A stretch of 36,498 nt of DNA from a virus, in IMG/VR virus record IMGVR_UViG_3300010148_000040, positions 1 to 36,498 of that record; one strand, 5' to 3'. The translations under genes were made by a program, and so were the position numbers. The notes under the pieces are model-generated. The model was given only the letters and a program-made list of their open reading frames with translations, was not told the DNA's origin and searched no databases. Position 1 is the first letter of the stretch, and every line of letters begins with the position of its first letter. Positions 14,664 through 21,757 of the stretch are shown in pieces.

Positions 14664-16025
14664 ATGACAGAAGAAGCAGATAAATACCGCCAAGCGGCTA
14701 CTCAAATGGAAAGATTAGCCGAATTAGATGAAGAAGAAGAGTCAATGAAGGATTCAATTCAAAGTCAATTAGGAATTGAATTAAAGTTCATTTTCAGCGA
14801 AAGTCCTGTTTTATCCGAGCATGAAGAAATATCAAAAATTTCTGAAATATATGGATTGAATGCTACTCAAGCAAGAAAAGAATTAAACTCTTTTCCTGAA
14901 CAATATCTTGTTCAAGACCATACTATTCCTGATTTAGTAAGAAAGATGAGAAAGGCTCGTCGTAAATTAAAAGGAGAACAAAGAGAAAAGATGGCTAAAG
15001 CAATTGATACAATGATTGATGCTTATACAGACCATTTAGGTAAGTGTATTGATTCTATTAGTTGGTTATCAGATTATAGCGTTCCTTTAAAGAAAATGAG
15101 ATACAATGAAAAAGATTTACATAAGTTATACACTATGAAAAGTATTGATGAAAGAAGAGAAGTAGTTGATTCTCTTTGTAAATACTGGGAAGCAGAATTA
15201 AAGCAAAATGATATGGCTTACTGTAAAGAATATAGTGATTTAAATAAAGAGATGAGAGGTGCTAAAAAATTATTTAGAAATGCATTAGCGAAAATTTCAA
15301 ATCAATCTATTACTAAATCTAAAAAAGAAAGACAACAAGATTTTATTCTTAAATCTGTTTGTGAAAATCCAGGAATTAATGCTAAAAGGATTCATGAAAA
15401 AATGCCTACTCCTTTATTCAAGATTTCATCACCTAATTCTATTTCACAAATAATTAAAAAATTAGATATTATTTCATATAAAGGAAATTATTACAAAGCA
15501 CCAACTATGCTAAAGAAAAATATTTGGGCTTACTGTGCTGCTTTTATTGATTCAGATGGTTATATTACACTTGACCGTAATATGAATCCAAGAGTAGGTT
15601 TAGTAGCCACAGGACAAAGAGGTAGGGCATTTATGGAAGAAATGCACAAGTCAATAGGTTTTGGTCGTATGCACTTAGACCAAAAATCACCACAAGATAC
15701 TCGCCTTATTAATAGGTTAAACTTTTATTCTCAAGCAGATGTTACTTCGCTATTAACTAAGTGTTTGCCTCATTTTAGATTAAAAAAAGGTAATGCTAAG
15801 TTATTACTTGAACTTATTCGTATGAAGAAATCTTATAAAAAGGCTGATTGGTATAAGAGCCGTTGTGATGAAATCTTCAAACTAATGAAATGGGAGAACC
15901 ATAAAGACCATGTAGGTTTTGATTGGTTAAAAGAAGGTATTTATCTTGATGATATTCAAAAGTTCAAAGACAACTGTAAAATGTCTGTAATGGATTCTTT
16001 AGAACAAATAGGAACGGTGATGTAA
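14664..16025 (+). CDS. winged-HTH / LAGLIDADG endonuclease-like protein, 453 aa
   Basis: ATG 14664 follows GAGGTATTTAT. Three regions are visible: a helical, charged N-terminal 220 residues; a probable winged helix-turn-helix at about 225-280 (NAKRIHEKMP, SISQIIKKLDIISYKGNYYKA); and a LAGLIDADG-type domain from about 287, with AYCAAFIDSDGYITL as the signature helix and catalytic Asp, followed by strands and FGRMHLDQ. Only one LAGLIDADG motif is seen, so such an enzyme would act as a homodimer. Homing endonucleases often sit next to terminase genes in phages, usually as HNH types. The fused long N-terminus is unusual and could be a packaging function that recruited the domain. Confidence 0.65.
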   Translation: MTEEADKYRQAATQMERLAELDEEEESMKDSIQSQLGIELKFIFSESPVLSEHEEISKISEIYGLNATQARKELNSFPEQYLVQDHTIPDLVRKMRKARRKLKGEQREKMAKAIDTMIDAYTDHLGKCIDSISWLSDYSVPLKKMRYNEKDLHKLYTMKSIDERREVVDSLCKYWEAELKQNDMAYCKEYSDLNKEMRGAKKLFRNALAKISNQSITKSKKERQQDFILKSVCENPGINAKRIHEKMPTPLFKISSPNSISQIIKKLDIISYKGNYYKAPTMLKKNIWAYCAAFIDSDGYITLDRNMNPRVGLVATGQRGRAFMEEMHKSIGFGRMHLDQKSPQDTRLINRLNFYSQADVTSLLTKCLPHFRLKKGNAKLLLELIRMKKSYKKADWYKSRCDEIFKLMKWENHKDHVGFDWLKEGIYLDDIQKFKDNCKMSVMDSLEQIGTVM

Positions 16026-16031
16026 ATTCCC

Positions 16032-16166
16032 ATGTATTGTGGAAAATGTTATTCATCTAAATTATCTTATCCTTTTGGTTTTTGTAAAAAGTGCTGGATA
16101 AAAGCAGGAAAGCCTAAAAGAATGGACGGAACAAAAGACCCAATAAGTGATGATTATGATTATTAA
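16032..16166 (+). CDS. mini zinc-finger protein, 44 aa
   Basis: A short frame from ATG 16032 to TAA 16164-16166 in the gap after the LAGLIDADG gene. The product MYCGKCYSSK continues to FGFCKKCWIKAGKPKR and an acidic end (ISDDYDY). C-x2-C at residues 3-6 and C-x2-C at 18-21 make a compact zinc ribbon. It overlaps the start of the next gene. The paired CxxC motifs and fit in the gap support a real gene despite its size. It may cooperate with the zinc-ribbon portal, but that is speculation. Confidence 0.6.
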   Translation: MYCGKCYSSKLSYPFGFCKKCWIKAGKPKRMDGTKDPISDDYDY

Positions 16167-16401
16167 AGGAACAAGTTGGAGAGAATTTCATCGTGGTATA
16201 GTTAATGATGAATTGCCTCAAGATAGAAGCAGATATGTTCGCTATACTAACCTCGCAAGCATTAACAAAAGAATGGTTCTTTATTATCTTAAAAGAGGAT
16301 ATGAAAGACCCGAACTCCGAAATAAATTATTAAAAGGAATATTAGAAGAAATGCTTCGTTCAAGTAATGCAAGATATGACATTGAAGATGGCGGTAATTA
16401 A
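16156..16401 (+). CDS. small hypothetical protein, 81 aa
   Basis: Possible starts are GTG 16147, ATG 16150 and ATG 16156. I favour 16156 because the GTGAT before it serves as ribosome binding site. The protein begins MIIKGTSWREFHRGIV; the TSWREFHR segment echoes the operon's tag (S-W-x-[DE]-aliphatic-x-K/R) but is displaced by six residues. The rest is helical and basic (INKRMVLYYLKRGYERPELR). It ends about 55 bases before the portal gene; that gap holds a repeated ATAGGC and no other gene. Function unknown. Confidence 0.55.
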   Translation: MIIKGTSWREFHRGIVNDELPQDRSRYVRYTNLASINKRMVLYYLKRGYERPELRNKLLKGILEEMLRSSNARYDIEDGGN

Positions 16402-16456
16402 TGACCGAAGCGTTCATAGGCGAGAATAGCATAGGCAATAAATAGGGGGTGTAAGC

Positions 16457-18094
16457 GTGGCTAATGAAAAAAGAAGATTTTCTTTTACTAACCTCTTTAG
16501 GCGACAAACTCCTAAACCTGCGGATAGAACCGTTTATAATATGGGAATACAAGAAAGAGAAAATCGTCATATGATGACTGGCCCATTATTGTATAATATA
16601 ATGAATCAGTCAGTAATAGGCAGAACTTGTATTACTCAATTAAAACAAGAAGTTTTCCGAAGAGGCTACCTATGGGAAAAATCATATGAAGCAAGGTGTA
16701 AAGATTGTGGAAAAGAACATAAAAGACCTGTTCAAGAATGTTCTCGTTGTAAAAGCACTAATTTAAAAGTTCCTGATGTAAAGCAATTAGAATATGCTGA
16801 GAAGTTTATTGAAGGATATGTAAACAAATCAGAACAATTGTTTATTGATGTTTTACAAGAACTTGAAGATGATTTAAATATCATGGACGATGCTTACATT
16901 GTTATGGTAAAAGAATACTTTTTAGACGGAAATCAAGATATAAGAATGCATAGAATAAAAGAACTGTATAGAGGCGACCCAGTAACTATGTTTATTTATA
17001 CTGATGAATTAGGACAAAGAGGAACAAAAGGATTTACTTGTGTTAATCATCGTAATGTTATTCATACAGAACCCCATAGCAAATGCGACATTTGCGGAGC
17101 AAAAACATTTCCTGTTCATTATGTAAATAGAGCCAATGGTGAAGAACAATATTTTTTGAAAGGAGAAGTCCTTCACTTCAGTAAATATAGTCCTTCTCGT
17201 CTTTATGGTCAATCTCCAGTTGTTACTCTATTTAATGCGATTATGACATTAATTGCTATGGAAAACTATGTTAATTCATCTTATACTAAGAGTCGTATGC
17301 CGAGAGGATTACTTGCAGTTCAAACAAGAAATATGGATTCAATGCGTTCTTTTTGGAGAGGCGTAAAAGAAAAAATGGAAGCAGACCCACATTTTATTCC
17401 TGTTATGGGAATAGAAGCAGAAGGTGGAAAAGGCGCAGTTGAATGGATTAAGTTCATGGATAGCCTAAAAGAAATGGATTATGTTTCTGTTAAAGATGAT
17501 TTGAGAGATAGAATATCAGCATTTTATGGAGTGAGTAAAGTATTCATGGCTGATAATACTACAAGTGGTGGGTTAAACAATGAAGGTATGCAAATACTTG
17601 TTACCAATAGAGCAGTTCAAAAAGCACAGACTGTCTATAATAATTATGTTTTCCCGTTCCTTGTAAAACAATTTGGTATTACAGATTGGAATTTAAAACT
17701 ACCACCAAGCGAAGAAGAAGATGAAATCGCTGTTCTTCGTAAGCGTGAGATTGAAGTTAATATTGCTGCTTCTGTTAAAAATTTAGGATTTGAAGTTGAT
17801 ATGGACGAAGATGGGCAATTTACTTTCAAGAAGCCTGAACCCGAACAACCAAAAGAAGGTGAAAGTAAAGAGGGAGAACAAGTTGATAAAGACCCTTATG
17901 CCGGAACTAATATAGACGCTTCACAATTAGGACAAATGCAAGAACAAGCCCTACAAGGGAAACCGCAAGAAAATCCAGCGACAAGTAGAAATAAGCCTTC
18001 TATGAATCAAGCACCAGACAAGCGACTTACGGGATTACCCTTAGATGCGGGAAATCAAAATAATGACAAAAGAACAGAAAGGAGAGTAGGATAA
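16457..18094 (+). CDS. portal protein with two zinc-ribbon insertions, 545 aa
   Basis: The dodecameric head vertex through which DNA enters. GTG 16457 is chosen because AGGGGGTG precedes it. The portal signature is GEVLHFSKYSPSRLYGQSPV (about residues 236-255), followed by a helical stem-like region and FYGVSKVFMAD with NNEGMQ, typical of phage portals. Unusually, two metal sites interrupt the N-terminal wing: C81-x2-C84...C95-x2-C98, and C195...H...C210-x2-C213. The last 90 residues are Glu/Gln/Pro-rich and probably disordered. Terminase upstream and protease/capsid downstream support the call, though 6 kb of accessory genes separate portal from protease. Confidence 0.88.
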   Translation: MANEKRRFSFTNLFRRQTPKPADRTVYNMGIQERENRHMMTGPLLYNIMNQSVIGRTCITQLKQEVFRRGYLWEKSYEARCKDCGKEHKRPVQECSRCKSTNLKVPDVKQLEYAEKFIEGYVNKSEQLFIDVLQELEDDLNIMDDAYIVMVKEYFLDGNQDIRMHRIKELYRGDPVTMFIYTDELGQRGTKGFTCVNHRNVIHTEPHSKCDICGAKTFPVHYVNRANGEEQYFLKGEVLHFSKYSPSRLYGQSPVVTLFNAIMTLIAMENYVNSSYTKSRMPRGLLAVQTRNMDSMRSFWRGVKEKMEADPHFIPVMGIEAEGGKGAVEWIKFMDSLKEMDYVSVKDDLRDRISAFYGVSKVFMADNTTSGGLNNEGMQILVTNRAVQKAQTVYNNYVFPFLVKQFGITDWNLKLPPSEEEDEIAVLRKREIEVNIAASVKNLGFEVDMDEDGQFTFKKPEPEQPKEGESKEGEQVDKDPYAGTNIDASQLGQMQEQALQGKPQENPATSRNKPSMNQAPDKRLTGLPLDAGNQNNDKRTERRVG

Positions 18095-18408
18095 TGAGTT
18101 GGTTAGATATACTGAAGTTTAAAAGAAATTTTAAAGATTTAAGGCAATTAAGAGAAGAAGGAATTAGAGAAGGAACAAAACAAAGAACGGCAAATAAAGT
18201 TCTTGGAGATATTTCAAGAGAACCAAAAAGTAGTCCGAAGGGTGATTTGATGGATATGCAAGAAGATAGGGATATAGACCAAGACCTTGCTAATATGGCT
18301 AAAGATGATTTGATTGAAGAAGTTATGGATAGAATTGAACAAATGTCAAAAGATGAACTTATTGATATGTTAATTAGAACAAGAGGACAAATGGGGGAAA
18401 GTATATGA
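18094..18408 (+). CDS. tagged helical protein, 104 aa
   Basis: The ATG shares one base with the portal stop. The start MSWLDILKF is a clear tag copy. After a basic helix (KRNFKDLRQLREEGIREGTK) comes an acidic helical C-terminus (DLIEEVMDRIEQMSKDELID and on), which could form a coiled coil. It overlaps the next gene by ATGA. Function unknown; being directly behind the portal it may be a core or scaffold accessory protein. Confidence 0.65.
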   Translation: MSWLDILKFKRNFKDLRQLREEGIREGTKQRTANKVLGDISREPKSSPKGDLMDMQEDRDIDQDLANMAKDDLIEEVMDRIEQMSKDELIDMLIRTRGQMGESI

Positions 18409-18629
18409 CCGAAGATTATAGACAAAAAGAAATCAGATTAAGGAAAGAATTGGCTCAAATAAAAGCCATTAATGCTAATTCCGATGCTAAATTAAAACCA
18501 TCAAGAGATTTTTCTGTGGGTGTTCCTGAAGATACAACAGTAAAAAAGAAACTACATACCGCAGATGTTCCTGATGTAATTACTTTACCACCTAAAGGAA
18601 AGAAAAGGAAAGAAAACATTCCATTTTGA
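18405..18629 (+). CDS. small charged protein, 74 aa
   Basis: Starts by ATGA overlap with the tagged 104-aa gene and ends 9 bases before the 586-aa gene. The first 30 residues form a charged helix (YRQKEIRLRKELAQIKAINA). The rest is Pro/Lys-rich and probably extended (DVITLPPKGKKRKENIPF). No tag, Cys cluster or membrane segment is present. The family is unknown. Confidence 0.55.
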   Translation: MTEDYRQKEIRLRKELAQIKAINANSDAKLKPSRDFSVGVPEDTTVKKKLHTADVPDVITLPPKGKKRKENIPF

Positions 18630-18638
18630 GGCGATTTA

Positions 18639-20399
18639 ATGCTTTTTGAATTATCTAAAGATAAATCCTTATTAGTTACGCTAAGTAAGGCTAATTTAGA
18701 TGAAAATACTGCTAATTTAGTTAAAAGCCAAGCACACCCGACAGATATTAAAAAATCTTTAATAGATAATATTAATTCAAAAAATATAGTTGAGTATAGA
18801 AAATATATTAAAAAGGCAGAAGAAGAAGAAACAACTCTTGAACAAAGAGAAGCAGCAAAAACTTCTGTTTACCAAAGAAGAAAAATATTAAAACTTATTG
18901 CTGAAAGAGATGGTGTTTCAGTACAAGATGTTGATGAAAAAGAAGTGCCTGAACTTAAGGCAGAAGCAACTAAAATGATTAGAGAACTCAATAAAGAGTT
19001 AAAAACAAGAAAGGACATTGGTGTTGATGAAGAAGCAACAGAACCTTCTGAAAAAGAAATAATAACTGATTCTTCTCGTCAAGAAAGATTAACTGCTGCT
19101 AATCAAGAAGAAGAAAGAAGAAAAGAATCTAAAAAGAGAAAAGCAACAAGTTCTCTTAAAAAAGCACAAACATGGCTTACAGAAGTTGAAGATTTAGTTT
19201 CTAAATTAAAAGTCAATGTTACTTCCGATAAAAAGGTTGAAGTCATGCGTATGGCTGAATACCAAAAATTCGGAAACAATATTACAGAATCTAATGAAGT
19301 TATTTCTTTAGTCATGTTTTATGAGAAAGACCCTACTTACTTGAGTAATAAATTTAAAGAATCCTTAGAAGATTACAATTTTGGGAAAGGTTCAACAATA
19401 AGAGATGGTCAGCAAACAAATGTCTTAATGCCTTATAGAGAAACAAAAGACGGTAATCTACTTCCTGTTCCTACTAAAGCAATATTTGTAAATGATTTAG
19501 ATGAAAGATGGGGTAAGGTAATAAAAAGAACTGCATCAACTGGTGCTTCATTATCTGATATTTTAAAAGAAATGCATCGTAAAAGACACGGGCGACAACC
19601 TATTGTTGATAGAAAAGATTCTCAAAGAAAAAATGAACTTGAACGCTTACAAAGATTCATTACCGGAGAGTCGCCAAGAATTGCTACAAGATTCAAAAAA
19701 CTCATAGCAAAAGTCAAAAGTATTTCTAATAAGACTTTTAAAAACAATCAACTTAAAGATAAACTTGAAGAAACAATTAAAGAACTTGAAGGATTATCAA
19801 CTGATGATATTATAGCAAGAAGAATAAGGTCTTTAAACATAGGTATTCAAAATCTAAGTAATGTTTCTGGTGTTGAAGAGGCATTAGCAGAAATTAGAGG
19901 AATACAAGAAAATCCTGAGCCTTATATCAAAGAACTTAGAGAAAAGATAGATAAAGATATTGAAACTGAAAAAGAAAAACTGGAAACAGTTAAAACTGAA
20001 ATAGAAAAACTCAATGTAATTAGACCTCCTTTAAAAAGAGTTCGTGAAGCAATAAAAGATATTCAATTCTTGAGAGAAGATACTGGGAATGAACCCGCAG
20101 GAAAAATAAAAGTAATATTAAGTAGAGTATATACTATAATAGTGCGTCTTGAAAGAATAATAAATAAAATCCAAGAAAAAGGCTTTGATTTAGATGAAAA
20201 ATCAGATGATATTGTTGATAGACTAAAGCGTGGAAATAACATAGATATTACAGGTAATCAGGTTAATTATGCTGGAATTAGTGATATTGACTTTAAATCA
20301 GTAAATACTTTAAGAGAATTAAGACAACAACAAGATGGTTTAATAGAAGAAATTCAGACAATTATGAATGAATATGATGGCTATGTAGGGGGAGATTAA
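18639..20399 (+). CDS. large coiled-coil protein, 586 aa
   Basis: ATG 18639 behind GAGGCGATTTA. It is highly charged with long helical, coiled-coil-prone stretches at about residues 40-190 (Lys/Glu/Ala-rich) and 360-560 (KLRD-like heptads such as DIETEKEKLETVKTEIEKLN). A more globular central section at about 190-320 includes VLMPYRETKDGNLLPVPTKA. No catalytic signature or terminal tag. Long coiled-coil proteins between portal and scaffold are often internal core, scaffold-assisting or tape-measure-like components. No choice can be made from sequence alone. Confidence 0.6.
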   Translation: MLFELSKDKSLLVTLSKANLDENTANLVKSQAHPTDIKKSLIDNINSKNIVEYRKYIKKAEEEETTLEQREAAKTSVYQRRKILKLIAERDGVSVQDVDEKEVPELKAEATKMIRELNKELKTRKDIGVDEEATEPSEKEIITDSSRQERLTAANQEEERRKESKKRKATSSLKKAQTWLTEVEDLVSKLKVNVTSDKKVEVMRMAEYQKFGNNITESNEVISLVMFYEKDPTYLSNKFKESLEDYNFGKGSTIRDGQQTNVLMPYRETKDGNLLPVPTKAIFVNDLDERWGKVIKRTASTGASLSDILKEMHRKRHGRQPIVDRKDSQRKNELERLQRFITGESPRIATRFKKLIAKVKSISNKTFKNNQLKDKLEETIKELEGLSTDDIIARRIRSLNIGIQNLSNVSGVEEALAEIRGIQENPEPYIKELREKIDKDIETEKEKLETVKTEIEKLNVIRPPLKRVREAIKDIQFLREDTGNEPAGKIKVILSRVYTIIVRLERIINKIQEKGFDLDEKSDDIVDRLKRGNNIDITGNQVNYAGISDIDFKSVNTLRELRQQQDGLIEEIQTIMNEYDGYVGGD

Positions 20400-20400
20400 A

Positions 20401-20760
20401 ATGACATGGGATTTTTACGGTGATGGAGAAGGATTTATTCTCAAAGAAAACAAAAAAGATTCCCCTAAAGAACTTTTAGATTCAATGGATTCAAAGCAAA
20501 GAAAGAAATTAAAAAAGACTTTACAGGCTGCCGAACCAACTGAATTTTTTGGTCAAGACTTTACTAAGTTAGGTGAATTAATTTCTGTTTTAAGACAATT
20601 AGACTTAATGAAGTCAGATAAGAAGTTAAATAAAAAGATGAAGTCTATGGACGAGCGCAACATTGATATTGTCGCCACCGCTACCAAACTTCGTAAGGAG
20701 TATGAATTACTCTATCGTCAATTAAGAGATTTAATTTATCCTAAAGGTAAAAAGAAATAA
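20401..20760 (+). CDS. small helical protein, 119 aa
   Basis: ATG 20401 follows the previous stop by one base behind GGGGGAGATTAA. MTWDFYGDGEGFILK begins like a tag (M-T-W-D) but lacks the following Ile-Ile-Lys pattern, so it is at most degenerate. The body is Lys-rich and helical (KQRKKLKKTLQAAEP, ATKLRKEYELLYRQLRDL). No family is recognised. The spacing and operon position support a real gene. Confidence 0.6.
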   Translation: MTWDFYGDGEGFILKENKKDSPKELLDSMDSKQRKKLKKTLQAAEPTEFFGQDFTKLGELISVLRQLDLMKSDKKLNKKMKSMDERNIDIVATATKLRKEYELLYRQLRDLIYPKGKKK

Positions 20761-20770
20761 GGTGTTTATA

Positions 20771-20980
20771 ATGAATTGGTGGAATATAATCAAAGCAAAA
20801 GGAATTGGTGGAGGCGCACCTAAAGATAGAAAAAGAAAACCTCGTTATGGAACAACTACTCCAAGAGGCTCTTATTATGATAGACTCAATAGATTAGTTG
20901 ATGATATGCTTAGAGGTAGAATAACTGAAGCAGAATATAAATCAGCAAAAGAAAGATTAGATGCGGAGATGAAAAGATGA
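20771..20980 (+). CDS. tagged protein with SHOCT-like end, 69 aa
   Basis: ATG 20771 is chosen over GTG 20762 because the GGTG at 20761-20764 is its ribosome binding site and because the protein then begins with the tag MNWWNIIKAKG. A flexible Gly/Lys/Arg stretch follows. The last 30 residues (LNRLVDDMLRGRITEAEYKS onward) resemble the short helical SHOCT pattern L-x2-L-x3-G-x-IT-x2-E[FY]-x3-K. SHOCT modules often serve as oligomerisation or adaptor elements. It overlaps the next gene by ATGA. Confidence 0.62.
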   Translation: MNWWNIIKAKGIGGGAPKDRKRKPRYGTTTPRGSYYDRLNRLVDDMLRGRITEAEYKSAKERLDAEMKR

Positions 20981-21219
20981 GCGATAAAACACTTAATGAA
21001 GAATTACTTGCTATTATTAAAGCACTAACTGATAAAGTTGAAAGCCTTGAAAAAGCAGTTTATAATAAAGACAATCTATTGATGAAATCAGGATTTGTTA
21101 TTGCTGATAGTCCAACACCTGCTATGGTTGGTGTAGTGGGAACTGCTACTAAAACACCTAATAATGCAGGAAATATGGAATGGGCGGATATTCATAAAAT
21201 GGTATCAAGTTTGGAGTGA
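20977..21219 (+). CDS. mini scaffold-like protein with C-terminal tag, 80 aa
   Basis: Starts by ATGA overlap. The first 35 residues are a classic coiled coil (LNEELLAIIKALTDKVESLE and on), followed by a flexible linker rich in Thr, Pro and Gly. It ends NMEWADIHKMVSSLE. That C-terminus is nearly the same as the end of the prohead protease-scaffold (LDWSDIHKMVGGFN), including the distance to the stop. It therefore looks like a miniature scaffold: coiled-coil oligomeriser plus the same capsid-docking peptide. No family is recognised. Confidence 0.7.
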   Translation: MSDKTLNEELLAIIKALTDKVESLEKAVYNKDNLLMKSGFVIADSPTPAMVGVVGTATKTPNNAGNMEWADIHKMVSSLE

Positions 21220-21224
21220 TTTAA

Positions 21225-21743
21225 ATGCCGGAAAGAGTAACAAGAGAAGAACGATTAGTTAGCATGGTTATTGAAAAAGCAAGAGAAGCAAAGGAAATAC
21301 TTTATTCTTCTTTGATGGATAATAATAGGAGTCCGAAAGATGATGTTTCTGAAGTCTATAAATTAAAAAGACCTAAAGCCGAGAACGCTAAAGATTTAGT
21401 GCCTAAAAACCGTAAAGGAGATGGCTACGGTCTTGGGGGACAAATGAGTAATTTTAAGAAAGCAATTGTTTTAATGAAGGCTATTCTTGAAGAAGATTAT
21501 GACGATAATCCAGTTTTTAATGAAGAAAGAAAACAAGAGGCTATTGAAAATCTTGAAGCAACAGAAAAAGAATTAGACGACCTTGTTCAAATGCTTAACG
21601 AAGGTATGAATCAAAAAGACTTTGAACAACAATTTAGTATTATGCTAAGAAGATTAACTGATATGCAACAAATGTTAGGTGAACAACCAAAGAAAGACAC
21701 ACCTGTTCCTATATTATCCAGAAATCCAAATGAATACCGCTAA
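21225..21743 (+). CDS. hypothetical helical protein, 172 aa
   Basis: ATG 21225 follows GAGTGATTTAA. The protein is charged and mostly helical (TREERLVSMVIEKAREAKEI, AIENLEATEKELDDLVQMLN) with a Gly-rich central loop (GDGYGLGGQM) and a Pro-rich end. No tag or catalytic motif. It lies between the mini-scaffold and the DNA ligase, probably in the same transcript. Function unknown. Confidence 0.58.
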   Translation: MPERVTREERLVSMVIEKAREAKEILYSSLMDNNRSPKDDVSEVYKLKRPKAENAKDLVPKNRKGDGYGLGGQMSNFKKAIVLMKAILEEDYDDNPVFNEERKQEAIENLEATEKELDDLVQMLNEGMNQKDFEQQFSIMLRRLTDMQQMLGEQPKKDTPVPILSRNPNEYR

Positions 21744-21757
21744 TCGGGGTGGTATTA

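Noticed and set aside
16401-16445. 14-codon frame starting at TAATG before the portal
   Set aside because: Too short, with no recognisable content; probably part of the portal leader.
18027-18425. Open frame of 132 codons on the - strand
   Set aside because: It is opposite the portal end and the tagged 104-aa gene, with hydrophobic low-complexity product typical of antisense reading of Lys/Glu-rich genes.
2121-21000. The shared N-terminus as a DNA-level element such as a translation enhancer
   Set aside because: Codons for the same residues vary widely between copies, and the peptide also appears at C-termini, so protein-level selection explains it better.
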